Notes under the pieces: model-generated
Database searches by the model: none
Seen by the model: the letters and a program-made list of their open reading frames with translations, nothing else
What the model was told of the DNA's origin: nothing
In this document: piece after piece, positions 34,100-42,619 of the stretch
Layout: the number at the start of each line of letters is the position of its first letter
Position numbering within the stretch: position 1 is the stretch's first letter
Translations under genes and position numbers: made by a program
NCBI GenBank assembly: GCA_040220895.1
Contig: JAVJVY010000010.1
Span: 62,001 to 126,000 of the forward strand
Length of the DNA stretch: 64,000 bases
Reading direction: 5' to 3'
From: UBA11591 sp040220895
Lineage (GTDB): Bacteria > Bacteroidota > Bacteroidia > Flavobacteriales_E > Vicingaceae

Positions 34100-34984
34100 T
34101 TACTTGATCTCTTCTATGAAGTCATTTCGGTCCAGGTGGACAATGAAGGCATCCTGATAGCCGGTCATTTTCATTTTATCCCGGATGGCTTCTGCTTCTT
34201 CTCTGGTGGTCACATTGCCAACCACAAAGCGAACAAGTCCTTCCGCTCCGCGATATGCCCTTACATTCTCTGTGCCACTAAAAATGTAACTAGGTATCGA
34301 CTGGGCAAAAGCACCGATCTGAACACCGTAAAATTTATCACTGGCTTCTTTTGCTGGCACTTCACTTTCAAAGGTTTTCTTGCCACCTTGTTCAAAGACT
34401 TTTTCGTCGGCAATTGTTTTGTTCACCGTTTCTGCATCAACAAAACCTTCATCATCGCCCCAGCCATAGGTGTCCTGGTATGGATCAACTGGTTCAGTGG
34501 CAAGCATATCGCGTAATTCGCCCATTTTATCGATCCAGAGCTTGGCATCGCGCATGTAACGGCCATTAATTGTACCTGTTAACTCGTGGTAATAATCATT
34601 GGCCTTATTAGCTTCTTCAAAGTTGAAACTCTGAGCATAGGCAACTGCTAGGTAGAAATAGACATTAATGGAAGCACCCCTTTCTTCAGGCGAACGCGCA
34701 TCGTAATTTTCGTTATAGTCGATCTTGGCGTTTTCTAGAAGAGAAATGGCGCGATTATCAACTACTGGCCCCATAGTGAAACAGATGGCCAACAAGTATT
34801 GAAGATTGGCATTAACAGGATCCCCTTCCAGCATTCCCTCCAATATGGGCGCTGCTTTTTCATATTGAAATTCTTCAATCAAATGTCTGGCCTTGGAGTA
34901 TTTGTTTTTAAAATCCTCTGAGACCTGAGCTTGAACAAAAACACAAAAGAGCAATCCAACCGTGGTTAATTGCAGTCTTTTCAT
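34100..34984 (-). CDS. TPR protein with one SPOR-like domain
   Basis: 294 residues from ATG 34984, which directly precedes a signal peptide (M-K-R-L-Q-L-T); in-frame starts up to 35008 add residues before it and are less likely. TPR-like helices match the paralogue (A-A-P-I-L-E-G-M-L, A-N-L-Q-Y-L-L-A-I-C-F). The C-terminal 75 residues form a SPOR-like domain (Y-G-V-Q-I-G-A-F, V-R-F-V-V-G-N-V). Envelope role likely, possibly in cell-wall remodelling; specific function unknown. Confidence 0.78.
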   Translation of the reverse strand: MKRLQLTTVGLLFCVFVQAQVSEDFKNKYSKARHLIEEFQYEKAAPILEGMLEGDPVNANLQYLLAICFTMGPVVDNRAISLLENAKIDYNENYDARSPEERGASINVYFYLAVAYAQSFNFEEANKANDYYHELTGTINGRYMRDAKLWIDKMGELRDMLATEPVDPYQDTYGWGDDEGFVDAETVNKTIADEKVFEQGGKKTFESEVPAKEASDKFYGVQIGAFAQSIPSYIFSGTENVRAYRGAEGLVRFVVGNVTTREEAEAIRDKMKMTGYQDAFIVHLDRNDFIEEIK

Positions 34985-35095
34985 CAATACCATAATAGCG
35001 TTATCCATGCGGATGGCTAAAAATATTAAATTCTCACAGACGGACTATGATATAAATCATAATATTTCCATACAAGGTATTGTTGATATCATTCT

Positions 35096-35893
35096 CTATT
35101 TCAGCATGTTTTTCACCCTGTCAACCTCTTCCTGAAGTTTAAAAAATGCATTTTGCAGTTGAGATTTATCCAGATTTTGCTCTGGTGGGGTGCCATCGAT
35201 GTAATTAACGAATTTCCAAAGCTCCAGAACTTCGGCAATATCAACCGAATAAGGGTCGTATTGTGGATTAGTTGAGCAAAGTAAAAGGCTTTTTTCATTT
35301 TCGATCCGATTGAAAACATTTTTAAAAACCACTCCATCATCTTTGGTTAAGATGATATATGGGAAACCGTCTTTGATCAATGTCCAGTTTTCGAGGTATT
35401 CGGCGGTGACAAACGAACCGTCAGATACAGGGGGCATTGAGTCGCCTGATATTTGAAATGTTCGGTATTTGCGGTTTTTATTTAGAAAGGGAAGGTGGAA
35501 TGTGGGGAGAACCTTAATAAAGTCGGGATCTGAATATCCGGCTCGATATCCGGCCTTGGCAGCAACATTCACTACCTCGATGTTATCGTCATTTTCGCTA
35601 TTGACCGTCGTTGCCAATACGCGCATTTTATTCCCGGTCAGGTCAATGTCATACCCCTTTTCCAGTTCTGTTAATTGCAATTCGGAAATAGAGGCAAGGT
35701 CGACCTTGAGCAATTTGTCTATGCTGATCTGAAAGAAATCAGAGATCAGAATCAGGGTTTCATATGTTGGAAATGAGGTGCCTAATTCATAACCGCTCAG
35801 AGAAGTGCGCTTAATGTGCAATAAACTTGAAAGGTCCTCTTGCGAGCGACCACGGCGTTTGCGAAGTAATTTTAGATTGGTTGAAAAGAACAT
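35096..35893 (-). CDS. XRE-family regulator with S24 (LexA-like) peptidase domain
   Basis: 265 residues. A helix-turn-helix occupies about 8-62 (S-Q-E-D-L-S-S-L-L, then R-T-S-L-S-G-Y-E-L-G). The C-terminal S24 domain keeps the nucleophile Ser152 (G-D-S-M-P-P) and Lys191 (V-F-K-N-V-F); an Ala-Gly pair at 114-115 (A-A-K-A-G-Y-R-A-G-Y) may be the self-cleavage site. A short coiled coil ends the protein. A 16-bp-armed imperfect palindrome lies 2 bp before the start codon and is probably its own operator. Target genes are unknown; no phage genes are near. Confidence 0.85.
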   Translation of the reverse strand: MFFSTNLKLLRKRRGRSQEDLSSLLHIKRTSLSGYELGTSFPTYETLILISDFFQISIDKLLKVDLASISELQLTELEKGYDIDLTGNKMRVLATTVNSENDDNIEVVNVAAKAGYRAGYSDPDFIKVLPTFHLPFLNKNRKYRTFQISGDSMPPVSDGSFVTAEYLENWTLIKDGFPYIILTKDDGVVFKNVFNRIENEKSLLLCSTNPQYDPYSVDIAEVLELWKFVNYIDGTPPEQNLDKSQLQNAFFKLQEEVDRVKNMLK

Positions 35894-35895
35894 AT

Positions 35896-35934
35896 GACGA
35901 TAATATTGACAATTTGACTGACAGTAATATCGTC
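35896..35934. promoter_or_regulatory. Operator-like palindrome before the XRE-S24 gene
   Basis: GACGATAATATTGACA (35896-35911) and TGACAGTAATATCGTC (35919-35934) are inverted repeats matching at 13 of 16 positions about a 7-bp centre. It starts 2 bp from the regulator's start codon. Confidence 0.6.
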
Positions 35935-36012
35935 TTTTTTTATTGAATAGCTAATAAAAATTCTAAAACATTGTAGAGAAATTACACAGGTATTCCGGCG
36001 TCAAAGAAATCC

Positions 36013-37392
36013 TCATTTGACAAGGGAAAAGCGGGTTTTGTATGTGCCAGTTTCTGTGTTCAGTTGCAGCACGAAGATCCCATTGTTCAAATATTCGGGA
36101 AGGACAATGTTATTTTCTCCTGACCTAATGCTTTGCCGATGAACCAGTTCCCCAATCGTATTAAAAATCTCGATTTTTCCGTTTTCCTTTGTCAATTGGC
36201 CGGGCATTTCCAAGGTCAATGTTCCTTTTGTTGGATTTGGGAAAAGCTTTAATTCCTGTTTAACAGCGACACCGTCGTTCACCGAAGTCCAGGGCTCGAT
36301 CAAATCAAAAACATAGAGCCCAGTTTGAATATCAGAGACCAGAATTTTTCCTTCAGATAAAAAGCAATAAACACCCCAGGCACCTTTGTAACCGTCATGA
36401 TCGGTAGGTAGATAAGTGTCGAAGTGGGCAAGTTCAACCGGTTGCGATGGATCATTGATATCGTAGATGTAAAGACCGTCGTGGTAGTAAGAGACGTACA
36501 TTAAATTGTCTTTTATCATAATGTTATGAGGTATGGAATTTGAATCCACATTCGAATTGACCAATGAAAGGACACTGATATTTTGAAGGTCACTCACATC
36601 GCATATCTTGATGCTCATGCCGTGGGTTTCATCGGCAAATGCGTAAATAGTTCCCTTTTCATTTAACCAGCCCGAATGATTATAACCCTGATCGGGATAA
36701 TTATTCAGGGAACCCAAATATTTGATGACAGGGGGTGTGGAGAAGTCGAACACATAAAGGCCACCATTCGACGAATTGGCATAGACAGTGTCGTTTCTAA
36801 CAAAAAGGTCATGGACATAAGAGGGTGGAACAAAATTGTAAATAAGACTTGGGTTTTCAGGGTCGGCAAGAGAAATGGCCATAATGTCTACATAATTAAA
36901 CGGCGACTGAAAATGCGTTTTGACAGCCGCACCGTATAATTTACCCTTCGCTGTATCAATGAATATATTGTGCGCTTTGATAATTAAAGAATCTGAATCA
37001 TAGACCACATGAACCGAGTCCGGTAAGTGCTTCAGGTCTGCTATTTGCAATGAGCTTTGACCTTCGTCACAAACCATGTACAAATAACCCTTATAGTCGT
37101 GGTAATCGCGGTGAACGGCAAATTTTCCCGCATAGCGACCGGGAACGAAATCAATCATTTGGACATTCAAGGGATCGCTAACATCAAAAAAGTGGCTGCC
37201 TATGGTCGAGCCGATAACGGCATACTCACGTCCGTTCTGAACAAAGCCCCACACTTCGTTGTAACGTGATGAATCACCTAGATTACTTTCTAAAATGCTG
37301 GTATCCTGCCAGTTAAACAGAGAATCCAGTTGCCATGCATTTTGCCCCTGAAGACATGAACCAAGCAAAAGGAAGGCGAGTAAAATTTTCAT
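36013..37392 (-). CDS. Choice-of-anchor B protein with T9SS type A sorting tail
   Basis: 459 residues. Signal peptide ending near L-Q-G-Q; residues about 40-370 form the choice-of-anchor B domain made of LVIVD-type propeller repeats (F-D-V-S-D-P, I-C-D-V-S-D-L, V-S-Y-Y-H-D-G-L-Y). The last 75 residues are a type A sorting domain (L-F-P-N-P-T-K-G, I-F-N-T-I-G-E-L-V, L-N-N-G-I-F-V-L). Expected to be secreted and attached to the surface by the T9SS. Alone on its strand, with a spacer on both sides. Confidence 0.88.
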   Translation of the reverse strand: MKILLAFLLLGSCLQGQNAWQLDSLFNWQDTSILESNLGDSSRYNEVWGFVQNGREYAVIGSTIGSHFFDVSDPLNVQMIDFVPGRYAGKFAVHRDYHDYKGYLYMVCDEGQSSLQIADLKHLPDSVHVVYDSDSLIIKAHNIFIDTAKGKLYGAAVKTHFQSPFNYVDIMAISLADPENPSLIYNFVPPSYVHDLFVRNDTVYANSSNGGLYVFDFSTPPVIKYLGSLNNYPDQGYNHSGWLNEKGTIYAFADETHGMSIKICDVSDLQNISVLSLVNSNVDSNSIPHNIMIKDNLMYVSYYHDGLYIYDINDPSQPVELAHFDTYLPTDHDGYKGAWGVYCFLSEGKILVSDIQTGLYVFDLIEPWTSVNDGVAVKQELKLFPNPTKGTLTLEMPGQLTKENGKIEIFNTIGELVHRQSIRSGENNIVLPEYLNNGIFVLQLNTETGTYKTRFSLVK

Positions 37393-37523
37393 AAATAGTT
37401 TTTGAAGCTGAGCGACTAAAGATAGCCATTAAGGTTGCAGCTTAGGTCATTACAATAAATCGAAAGTGTGGGTAAAACAAGAAATAATTACAACAGTCCG
37501 GGAGTTAAGGACCTAACGCACAA

Positions 37524-38039
37524 TTAACTATCGTAACCGATATGCCTGACCTTAAAGGCGTTTAATGCCTCGTCGTACTCGTTCCATTTTTCGAGTGGCT
37601 TGACATAAAGATGAAGACTCACTGTGCGACCTTCGTGAGAATTAATATATCGGTGCAGGCCGACGTGACCGCTGATGTACGAAAAATCCTTCACACCCAA
37701 GGTAACGGTGCTTACTCTTTCCAGTTCTCCGCCTTCATTCTTTTTGAATTGTTCTTCTTTCAACTGCCCCCGTAGAATGTGTATCCAAGCGTCTTCTGAA
37801 TCGTAGTCATGAATGGGAGAATCCTGTGCGCGTTCCCAGCAAATTACCAGCAGTTCGTAGTCATCATTTTTAATGATGCTATTCCTTGTGTAGTGTTCTT
37901 CTTTCCAAGTGAAATGTTTTTCAAATTCATCGTAAGGAATCTCGATGGCCTTCATGATGTTCAGGTAGCCATGCTCTTGATGATTTTTAAGTGCTTGCTC
38001 CAATTCATGTATCGAACTAATGTGGCTGATTGCTTTCAT
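37524..38039 (-). CDS. Cysteine dioxygenase-like cupin with a changed metal ligand
   Basis: 171 residues. The cysteine dioxygenase pattern is plain: I-C-W-E-R-A-Q-D-S-P-I-H77-D-Y79, G-Q-L-K-E-E-Q-F, and G-L-H129-R-Y-I-N followed by V-S-L-H-L-Y. Such enzymes oxidise cysteine (or another thiol) to the sulfinate using Fe(II) held by three His. Here the second His of H-D-H is Tyr79, so the metal site is unusual and activity cannot be assumed. Confidence 0.8.
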   Translation of the reverse strand: MKAISHISSIHELEQALKNHQEHGYLNIMKAIEIPYDEFEKHFTWKEEHYTRNSIIKNDDYELLVICWERAQDSPIHDYDSEDAWIHILRGQLKEEQFKKNEGGELERVSTVTLGVKDFSYISGHVGLHRYINSHEGRTVSLHLYVKPLEKWNEYDEALNAFKVRHIGYDS

Positions 38040-38179
38040 GACTGTACTGTGCAGATTGATTCAATTCCTAAATTACAAAGGGTTGAATAAAACGGGAGTG
38101 ACAGCAATCACTTCAAGACATGAGGTTGGTCAGGCAAATGCCATTGCCTTAGAGGGGGTTGCATTACAAATGCCTCTTA

Positions 38180-39025
38180 TTACAGGGAACGGTCATTGTA
38201 AACCATCAGTGGAATGGTTGTGTGAAAATTGATGCGTTTCACCATGTCTTTGTGGAATAACCGACCAAAGATGCCCCGGTCTTTTTCGCGCATGACAATC
38301 AAGTTGGCCAGGTCTTTTTTAACCACATCAAGAATGGCATCGTGAGTGTTGCCGTAGGTGACCGACTCTTTCTTAAGCTTTGGGTATTTTACTCTTTGCA
38401 CCAGCAGATCGTTGAATTCATCGGCTTCTTCTTGATTGGTCATGTTATCCTCTTCAAACACGTGAAAAACAACCACATCTGAGTCAAAGAATTTTGCAAA
38501 ACTGCATAAGTGTTCAATCACGGCAATGTCTTTTTCTTCAAGGTCGCTGGCATAAACAATTTTCTTAATACCGTAGAAGGTGGAATTATGCGGTATGGCA
38601 ATCACCGGGCAGCGACATTCCTTCATTACCTCAACCGTGGTGCTGCCAAAAAGGATCTCTTCCAGCCTGCTTTCACCTTTAGTGCCCATAAGAACCAGAT
38701 CTATGGCTTGATCCTTCGCGTATTCGCAAATGTTGATGACCGGATCGCCATCACCTATGACTATTTCAATGTGCAAACCTTTGGTTAAATCTTCAGATAA
38801 ATCAGATAGTATTGACTCCATCTTTTCCCGGTGTGATTCAATACCTGCATGGATAACGGTTTCGCTCATTACACCTGGTCCCCCGTCGATGCCTATGGCA
38901 GGTACAGTGACAAAAGAGTTGAACAAATAAACTTTCGCATTGAATACTTGTGCCAACTTCAGGCCGTATTCAATAGCTGAATCTGCATTCGACGAAAAAT
39001 CGCTGGCAATAAGAATTTTTTTCAT
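38180..39025 (-). CDS. Tandem-domain universal stress protein
   Basis: 281 residues with two UspA-type domains. The first has A-S-D-F-S at the start and the ATP-binding signature G-T-K-G-E-S-R-L then G-S-T-T near 113-130. The second (about 148-279) lacks a complete signature. It is separated from the CDO-like gene by 140 bp. Such proteins are commonly linked to stress or stationary-phase survival; this one probably binds ATP through the first domain. Confidence 0.88.
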   Translation of the reverse strand: MKKILIASDFSSNADSAIEYGLKLAQVFNAKVYLFNSFVTVPAIGIDGGPGVMSETVIHAGIESHREKMESILSDLSEDLTKGLHIEIVIGDGDPVINICEYAKDQAIDLVLMGTKGESRLEEILFGSTTVEVMKECRCPVIAIPHNSTFYGIKKIVYASDLEEKDIAVIEHLCSFAKFFDSDVVVFHVFEEDNMTNQEEADEFNDLLVQRVKYPKLKKESVTYGNTHDAILDVVKKDLANLIVMREKDRGIFGRLFHKDMVKRINFHTTIPLMVYNDRSL

Positions 39026-39172
39026 GACACTTCGTATTAGGTAATAGTAAAATTAACATCATTGAAAATAAAGCCTGTGATATTTCACATTGACAAACAA
39101 GATTTTTATCATAATAAATGTGGATTATGGCAACCACTTATCACATTTTACGTTATTATAATAAAGGAACTA

Positions 39173-39418
39173 ATGACCAGGTATCTATTCATAGCGTTGA
39201 CCAAACAAAGGAAGCTGATGATGCTCAGGTCAGAAGGAAAAGTCCTTCACCGAAGAATGCGAAAAGGCTACCAAGTCTTGCTTTACCAGATAGATAACTT
39301 CTACATCGAGGTGTGGTATAACCTCAAGAATTACCGTCTAGAAAATCTTGTTACTCATAAAGATGGCTCGCTCCTTCAATTCGCATTTCAAAAAGAAAGT
39401 GCTAAAACCGCGGCCTGA
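39173..39418 (+). CDS. Small conserved-looking protein of unknown function
   Basis: 81 residues from ATG 39173; the open frame extends to 39062 but the upstream part is divergent spacer. The protein is basic and aromatic (K-L-M-M-L-R-S-E-G, Y-Q-V-L-L-Y-Q-I-D-N-F-Y, V-W-Y-N). No known motif. It ends base-to-base with the convergent NifU gene. It may be a real, Bacteroidota-specific gene, but support is only length, start and regular composition. Confidence 0.5.
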   Translation: MTRYLFIALTKQRKLMMLRSEGKVLHRRMRKGYQVLLYQIDNFYIEVWYNLKNYRLENLVTHKDGSLLQFAFQKESAKTAA

Positions 39419-39670
39419 TTAGTCGTCGGTTGCAACTACAGATACGATTTCAGGTGCCACTTTTTTCACCGCATCTTCGATGCCCGCTTTTAGTGTAAGC
39501 CCATTGATACTGCATGTTTTGCAGGCGCCCAACAATTTAACACGAACTACCATGTTCTCTTCGATTCCGACCAAACGTATATCGCCGTTGTCTTTTATAA
39601 AAAACGGCCGCAATTGCTGAATAGCACCTTCAACTTTCCTGGTCAGTTCGATGTTGGTTATGAACTTCAT
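39419..39670 (-). CDS. NifU-like iron-sulfur scaffold domain protein
   Basis: 83 residues, a stand-alone NifU C-terminal domain. Cys50 and Cys53 (G-A-C-K-T-C-S-I-N-G-L) form the cluster-binding pair. It is a likely carrier of [4Fe-4S] clusters. It starts directly after the Mrp/ApbC gene (no gap), so the two probably form one iron-sulfur delivery unit. Confidence 0.93.
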   Translation of the reverse strand: MKFITNIELTRKVEGAIQQLRPFFIKDNGDIRLVGIEENMVVRVKLLGACKTCSINGLTLKAGIEDAVKKVAPEIVSVVATDD

Positions 39671-40777
39671 TTAAAGACAACCGTCGTGATTGGTGATTTC
39701 GACTTTTTGTGTAGGAGCCTGAAGCTGATTCCTGTCTACCAATTCCTTGATCAACTCGTCGATCACCGAATCAAAGGCTTTTTTCTGCACCGTATTTTCT
39801 TGAAGTACTGCAGGCCTGCCGATATCGCCCGCTTCCCGAATACTCTGCACAAGTGGCACCTGCCCAAGAAATGGAATTTTTAAACTCTCGGCCAAAGGGG
39901 CAACCCCGTCGCGCCCAAAAATGTAATATTTGTTATCGGGTAATTCGGCTGGCGTGAAATAAGCCATGTTTTCGATCAAACCCAACACGGGAACATTGAT
40001 CTGCTCTATCCTGAACATTCCCACTGCTTTTCGTGCATCTATAAGAGCCACTTCCTGAGGTGTGCTGACAATTACCGCCCCTGTAACCGGCACGGCTTGA
40101 ACGAGCGAAAGATGTATATCCCCTGTACCCGGCGGCAGGTCAATGATCATAAAGTCCAGCTCGCCCCAGTCGGTGTCTGAGAACATTTGGTTAAGTGCCT
40201 TTGAGGCCATTGGACCTCTCCAGGCAACGGCCTGGTCCGGTTGAGCGAAAAAGCCGATGGAGAGCATTTTAACGCCATGATTTTCAATGGGTTTCATCAA
40301 ATTCTTTCCGTCTTTTTGAACCACTTCAGGCTTTTCAAATTTAGTGTCGAACATAAGTGGAATAGAAGGACCATAGATGTCTGCATCTACGATGCCAACA
40401 GAATATCCACGCAGTGCCAGCCCTACAGCGATGTTAGCAGATACCGTTGATTTTCCGACACCTCCTTTTCCAGATGCCACGGCAATGATGTTTTTTACCC
40501 CGCTCAAGACCTTTTTGGCGGCAGGGGGATTGGGTTTTGATTCGGACACTACATTAATGTCGACCTCTACTTCTCCAAAATAGCGGTTGATGTGATGATC
40601 AATAGCTTCTTCCATGCGCTTTTTATAATGCATGGCTGGATTTTTTAATTTAAGATCGAATGAAAGCCTTTTGCCATCGATGGAAATGTTACTTACCAGA
40701 CCTAATTCAACAATGTCTTTCTTCAAGTCAGGATCCATGACATTGGACAGTGCCTCAAGGACTTTTTTTTCTTCCAT
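39671..40777 (-). CDS. apbC: Mrp/ApbC-family iron-sulfur carrier ATPase
   Basis: 368 residues. An N-terminal MIP18-type (DUF59) domain occupies about 1-80 and a P-loop ATPase follows with G-K-G-G-V-G-K-S-T at 103-111, the deviant Walker A of MinD/Mrp proteins. The tail ends N-H-D-G-C-L, a conserved ending in this group. It carries Fe-S clusters to target enzymes; complex I, encoded later in the window, is one plausible client. Followed directly by the NifU gene. Confidence 0.93.
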   Translation of the reverse strand: MEEKKVLEALSNVMDPDLKKDIVELGLVSNISIDGKRLSFDLKLKNPAMHYKKRMEEAIDHHINRYFGEVEVDINVVSESKPNPPAAKKVLSGVKNIIAVASGKGGVGKSTVSANIAVGLALRGYSVGIVDADIYGPSIPLMFDTKFEKPEVVQKDGKNLMKPIENHGVKMLSIGFFAQPDQAVAWRGPMASKALNQMFSDTDWGELDFMIIDLPPGTGDIHLSLVQAVPVTGAVIVSTPQEVALIDARKAVGMFRIEQINVPVLGLIENMAYFTPAELPDNKYYIFGRDGVAPLAESLKIPFLGQVPLVQSIREAGDIGRPAVLQENTVQKKAFDSVIDELIKELVDRNQLQAPTQKVEITNHDGCL

Positions 40778-40823
40778 TATAAAACGTTTGTTTGCGTAAA
40801 ATTAGCAATAAATAACCCCGACT

Positions 40824-41162
40824 TTAAAGGTCGTCTCCTAATTCCGATGGATCCCAAATGAATTGCTCGAGGTCTTTAATGGCATTATCAGTGATTACGA
40901 GGCCTTCGGATTTTAATAATTCCTCCATTTGATTTGGGTTGTCAAAATGCATTTTTCCTGTCAACAAGCCTTTGCGATTCACTACGCGATGGGCCGGTAT
41001 TAACGGGTCGTGCTTGTGAGAAGCATTCATTGCCCAGCCAACCATACGAGCGCTGCGACCTGTTCCCAATGCTCTTGCAATGTGTCCGTAAGTTGTGACT
41101 TTGCCCTTGGGGATGAGTCGCACGATGTCATAAACCCTTAAAAAAAAATCATTATTCACCAC
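40824..41162 (-). CDS. Alkyltransferase-like (ATL) DNA-binding protein
   Basis: 112 residues of the MGMT C-terminal fold, with the Y-G-H-I-A-R helix, Arg39 finger (R-S-A-R-M-V-G) and the active-site loop P56-A57-H58-R59-V. The acceptor cysteine of O6-alkylguanine transferases (PCHR) is replaced by Ala57, which marks ATL proteins. These bind O6-alkylguanine in DNA and hand it to nucleotide excision repair instead of repairing it themselves. It overlaps trmB by 11 bp. Confidence 0.9.
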   Translation of the reverse strand: MVNNDFFLRVYDIVRLIPKGKVTTYGHIARALGTGRSARMVGWAMNASHKHDPLIPAHRVVNRKGLLTGKMHFDNPNQMEELLKSEGLVITDNAIKDLEQFIWDPSELGDDL

Positions 41163-41850
41163 CGCTAGCTATTCTTAGAAAGGAAATCATGTGACCTTGT
41201 GCAGTGAACAAACGTTCATAGTGACTTCGAATGGCCAAAATTTCTTTTTCTTTTTTGTCCAATCCAAGTTCTGCTATTTGGGCGTAGATATTTGGAATGG
41301 CCATCTGAATGGCCATTCCCCTTTCCCTTGCTTTTTCAAGGCTGTACTCATACAAAAAGTCTGAATCGGTTTTCAGATTGATTGTTCCCTTTGGCTTTAG
41401 CACTGATAAATACATATCGAGGAATCGGTCCGACGTAAGTCGTTTTCGTTCTTTACTGCTTCGCATTTGGGGGTCGGGAAAGGTCAGCCAAATTTCACTG
41501 ATTTCTCCTTTTTCAAAAAAGGAAGAGATAAAATCGATTCTTGATCTAAGAAAGAAAACATTGTTCAATCCTTCTTCCAAAGCAGTTTTCGCTCCGCGCC
41601 ACATGCGTGCACCTTTAATATCTACGCCGATGAAATTCTTTTCGGGGTAGCACTTGCCCATACCGACGCTGTATTCCCCTTTTCCACATCCCAACTCCAA
41701 TACAATGTCTCCTTTGTTCGAAAAGATTTTATTGTGCCACTTTCCCTTCAATGGATGGTCGTTGTGGAGCACTTCGTCAAAGCCCACCTCAAGCACATTG
41801 GAAAAAGAGGTTAGCTCTGCGAACTGCACCAATTTCTTTTTATTGCCCAT
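41152..41850 (-). CDS. trmB: tRNA (guanine-46-N7)-methyltransferase
   Basis: 232 residues. The SAM-binding motif L-E-L-G-C-G-K-G-E-Y is at about 52-61, followed by F-I-G-V-D-I-K-G-A-R and the family's L-T-F-P-D-P-Q motif near 122-128. It methylates N7 of G46 in the tRNA variable loop. Its start and the SDR stop share one base (TAATG); its end overlaps the ATL gene. Confidence 0.95.
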   Translation of the reverse strand: MGNKKKLVQFAELTSFSNVLEVGFDEVLHNDHPLKGKWHNKIFSNKGDIVLELGCGKGEYSVGMGKCYPEKNFIGVDIKGARMWRGAKTALEEGLNNVFFLRSRIDFISSFFEKGEISEIWLTFPDPQMRSSKERKRLTSDRFLDMYLSVLKPKGTINLKTDSDFLYEYSLEKARERGMAIQMAIPNIYAQIAELGLDKKEKEILAIRSHYERLFTAQGHMISFLRIASGGE

Positions 41851-42545
41851 TAAAATGCGCTATTGGGATTGATAATAATTTCTTCAACCAAGGTATTTGG
41901 GCTTAGTTGCACAGCGTTCAATATTAATTTAGCCACGTCTTTTGGTTGGATAAGCGAATCTCGATCTACCTCAATACCATCCCAGGAAGAAGTATTCATA
42001 GCACCTGGATAAACGGCGATGACTTTTACACCTTCTGCTCTGAGGGATTCCCTCGTGGCGTCGGAAAAAATTTTTAGGGCTCCTTTTGATATCGAATAAG
42101 CAAGTGCATCGGTTCTTGGTTGCAATGCCGCAGCGCTAATAATATTCACTACAAAGCCCTTTTTTCTTATGATTGAAGGCATTAGCTCCTTTGTCATTCT
42201 CACAGCACTGTATAGATTTATTTTCATCAGTTCATCAATGGTCTCAATGCTCAATGAATGGATGTCATCTTCGCTGTATGTCCCCACATTATTTACAAGA
42301 ATATCAATGTCGTCCCCTTGATTTTTAATCGAGTCGCAAAAATGCCCAATCGATTCACTAACTGATAAATCCACCGCTGTCCCTGTAAGGTATCCTTTCG
42401 GATCACGTTTTTTCAATTCATTCAATGCGCCTTCAAGACTCGATTTTTTTCTTGAAGTGATGTGCACGTCCATGCCGTCATCCAGAAATATTTTGGCGAT
42501 TTCAAAACCCAGACCCTTTGAGGATCCGGTTATAACCGTTTTCAT
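41850..42545 (-). CDS. Short-chain dehydrogenase/reductase
   Basis: 231 residues, classical SDR. The cofactor motif is T-G-S-S-K-G-L-G-F (6-14), with N-N-V-G-T near 84-88 and the catalytic Y-S-I-S-K near 146-150 preceded by a Ser in I-S-A-A. Substrate cannot be predicted; context with trmB gives no clue. First gene of the run SDR-trmB-ATL-apbC-nifU, on the strand opposite the exonuclease gene. Confidence 0.9.
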   Translation of the reverse strand: MKTVITGSSKGLGFEIAKIFLDDGMDVHITSRKKSSLEGALNELKKRDPKGYLTGTAVDLSVSESIGHFCDSIKNQGDDIDILVNNVGTYSEDDIHSLSIETIDELMKINLYSAVRMTKELMPSIIRKKGFVVNIISAAALQPRTDALAYSISKGALKIFSDATRESLRAEGVKVIAVYPGAMNTSSWDGIEVDRDSLIQPKDVAKLILNAVQLSPNTLVEEIIINPNSAF

Positions 42546-42619
42546 CCTTGTCTTTTTATGCCCGTTATTGGGGTTTTCAAACCATTCAACTTTGGTTAAA
42601 TTTAGCAGAAATATACAGT

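Noticed and set aside
34985..35095. Palindrome-like ATGATATAAATCAT at about 35047-35060
   Set aside because: AT-rich and short; arms of five bases are expected by chance here.
38040..38179. Possible small RNA or hairpin between the CDO-like and stress protein genes
   Set aside because: Only partial pairing (AGGCAAATGC with GCAT...TGCCT) and no promoter or terminator.
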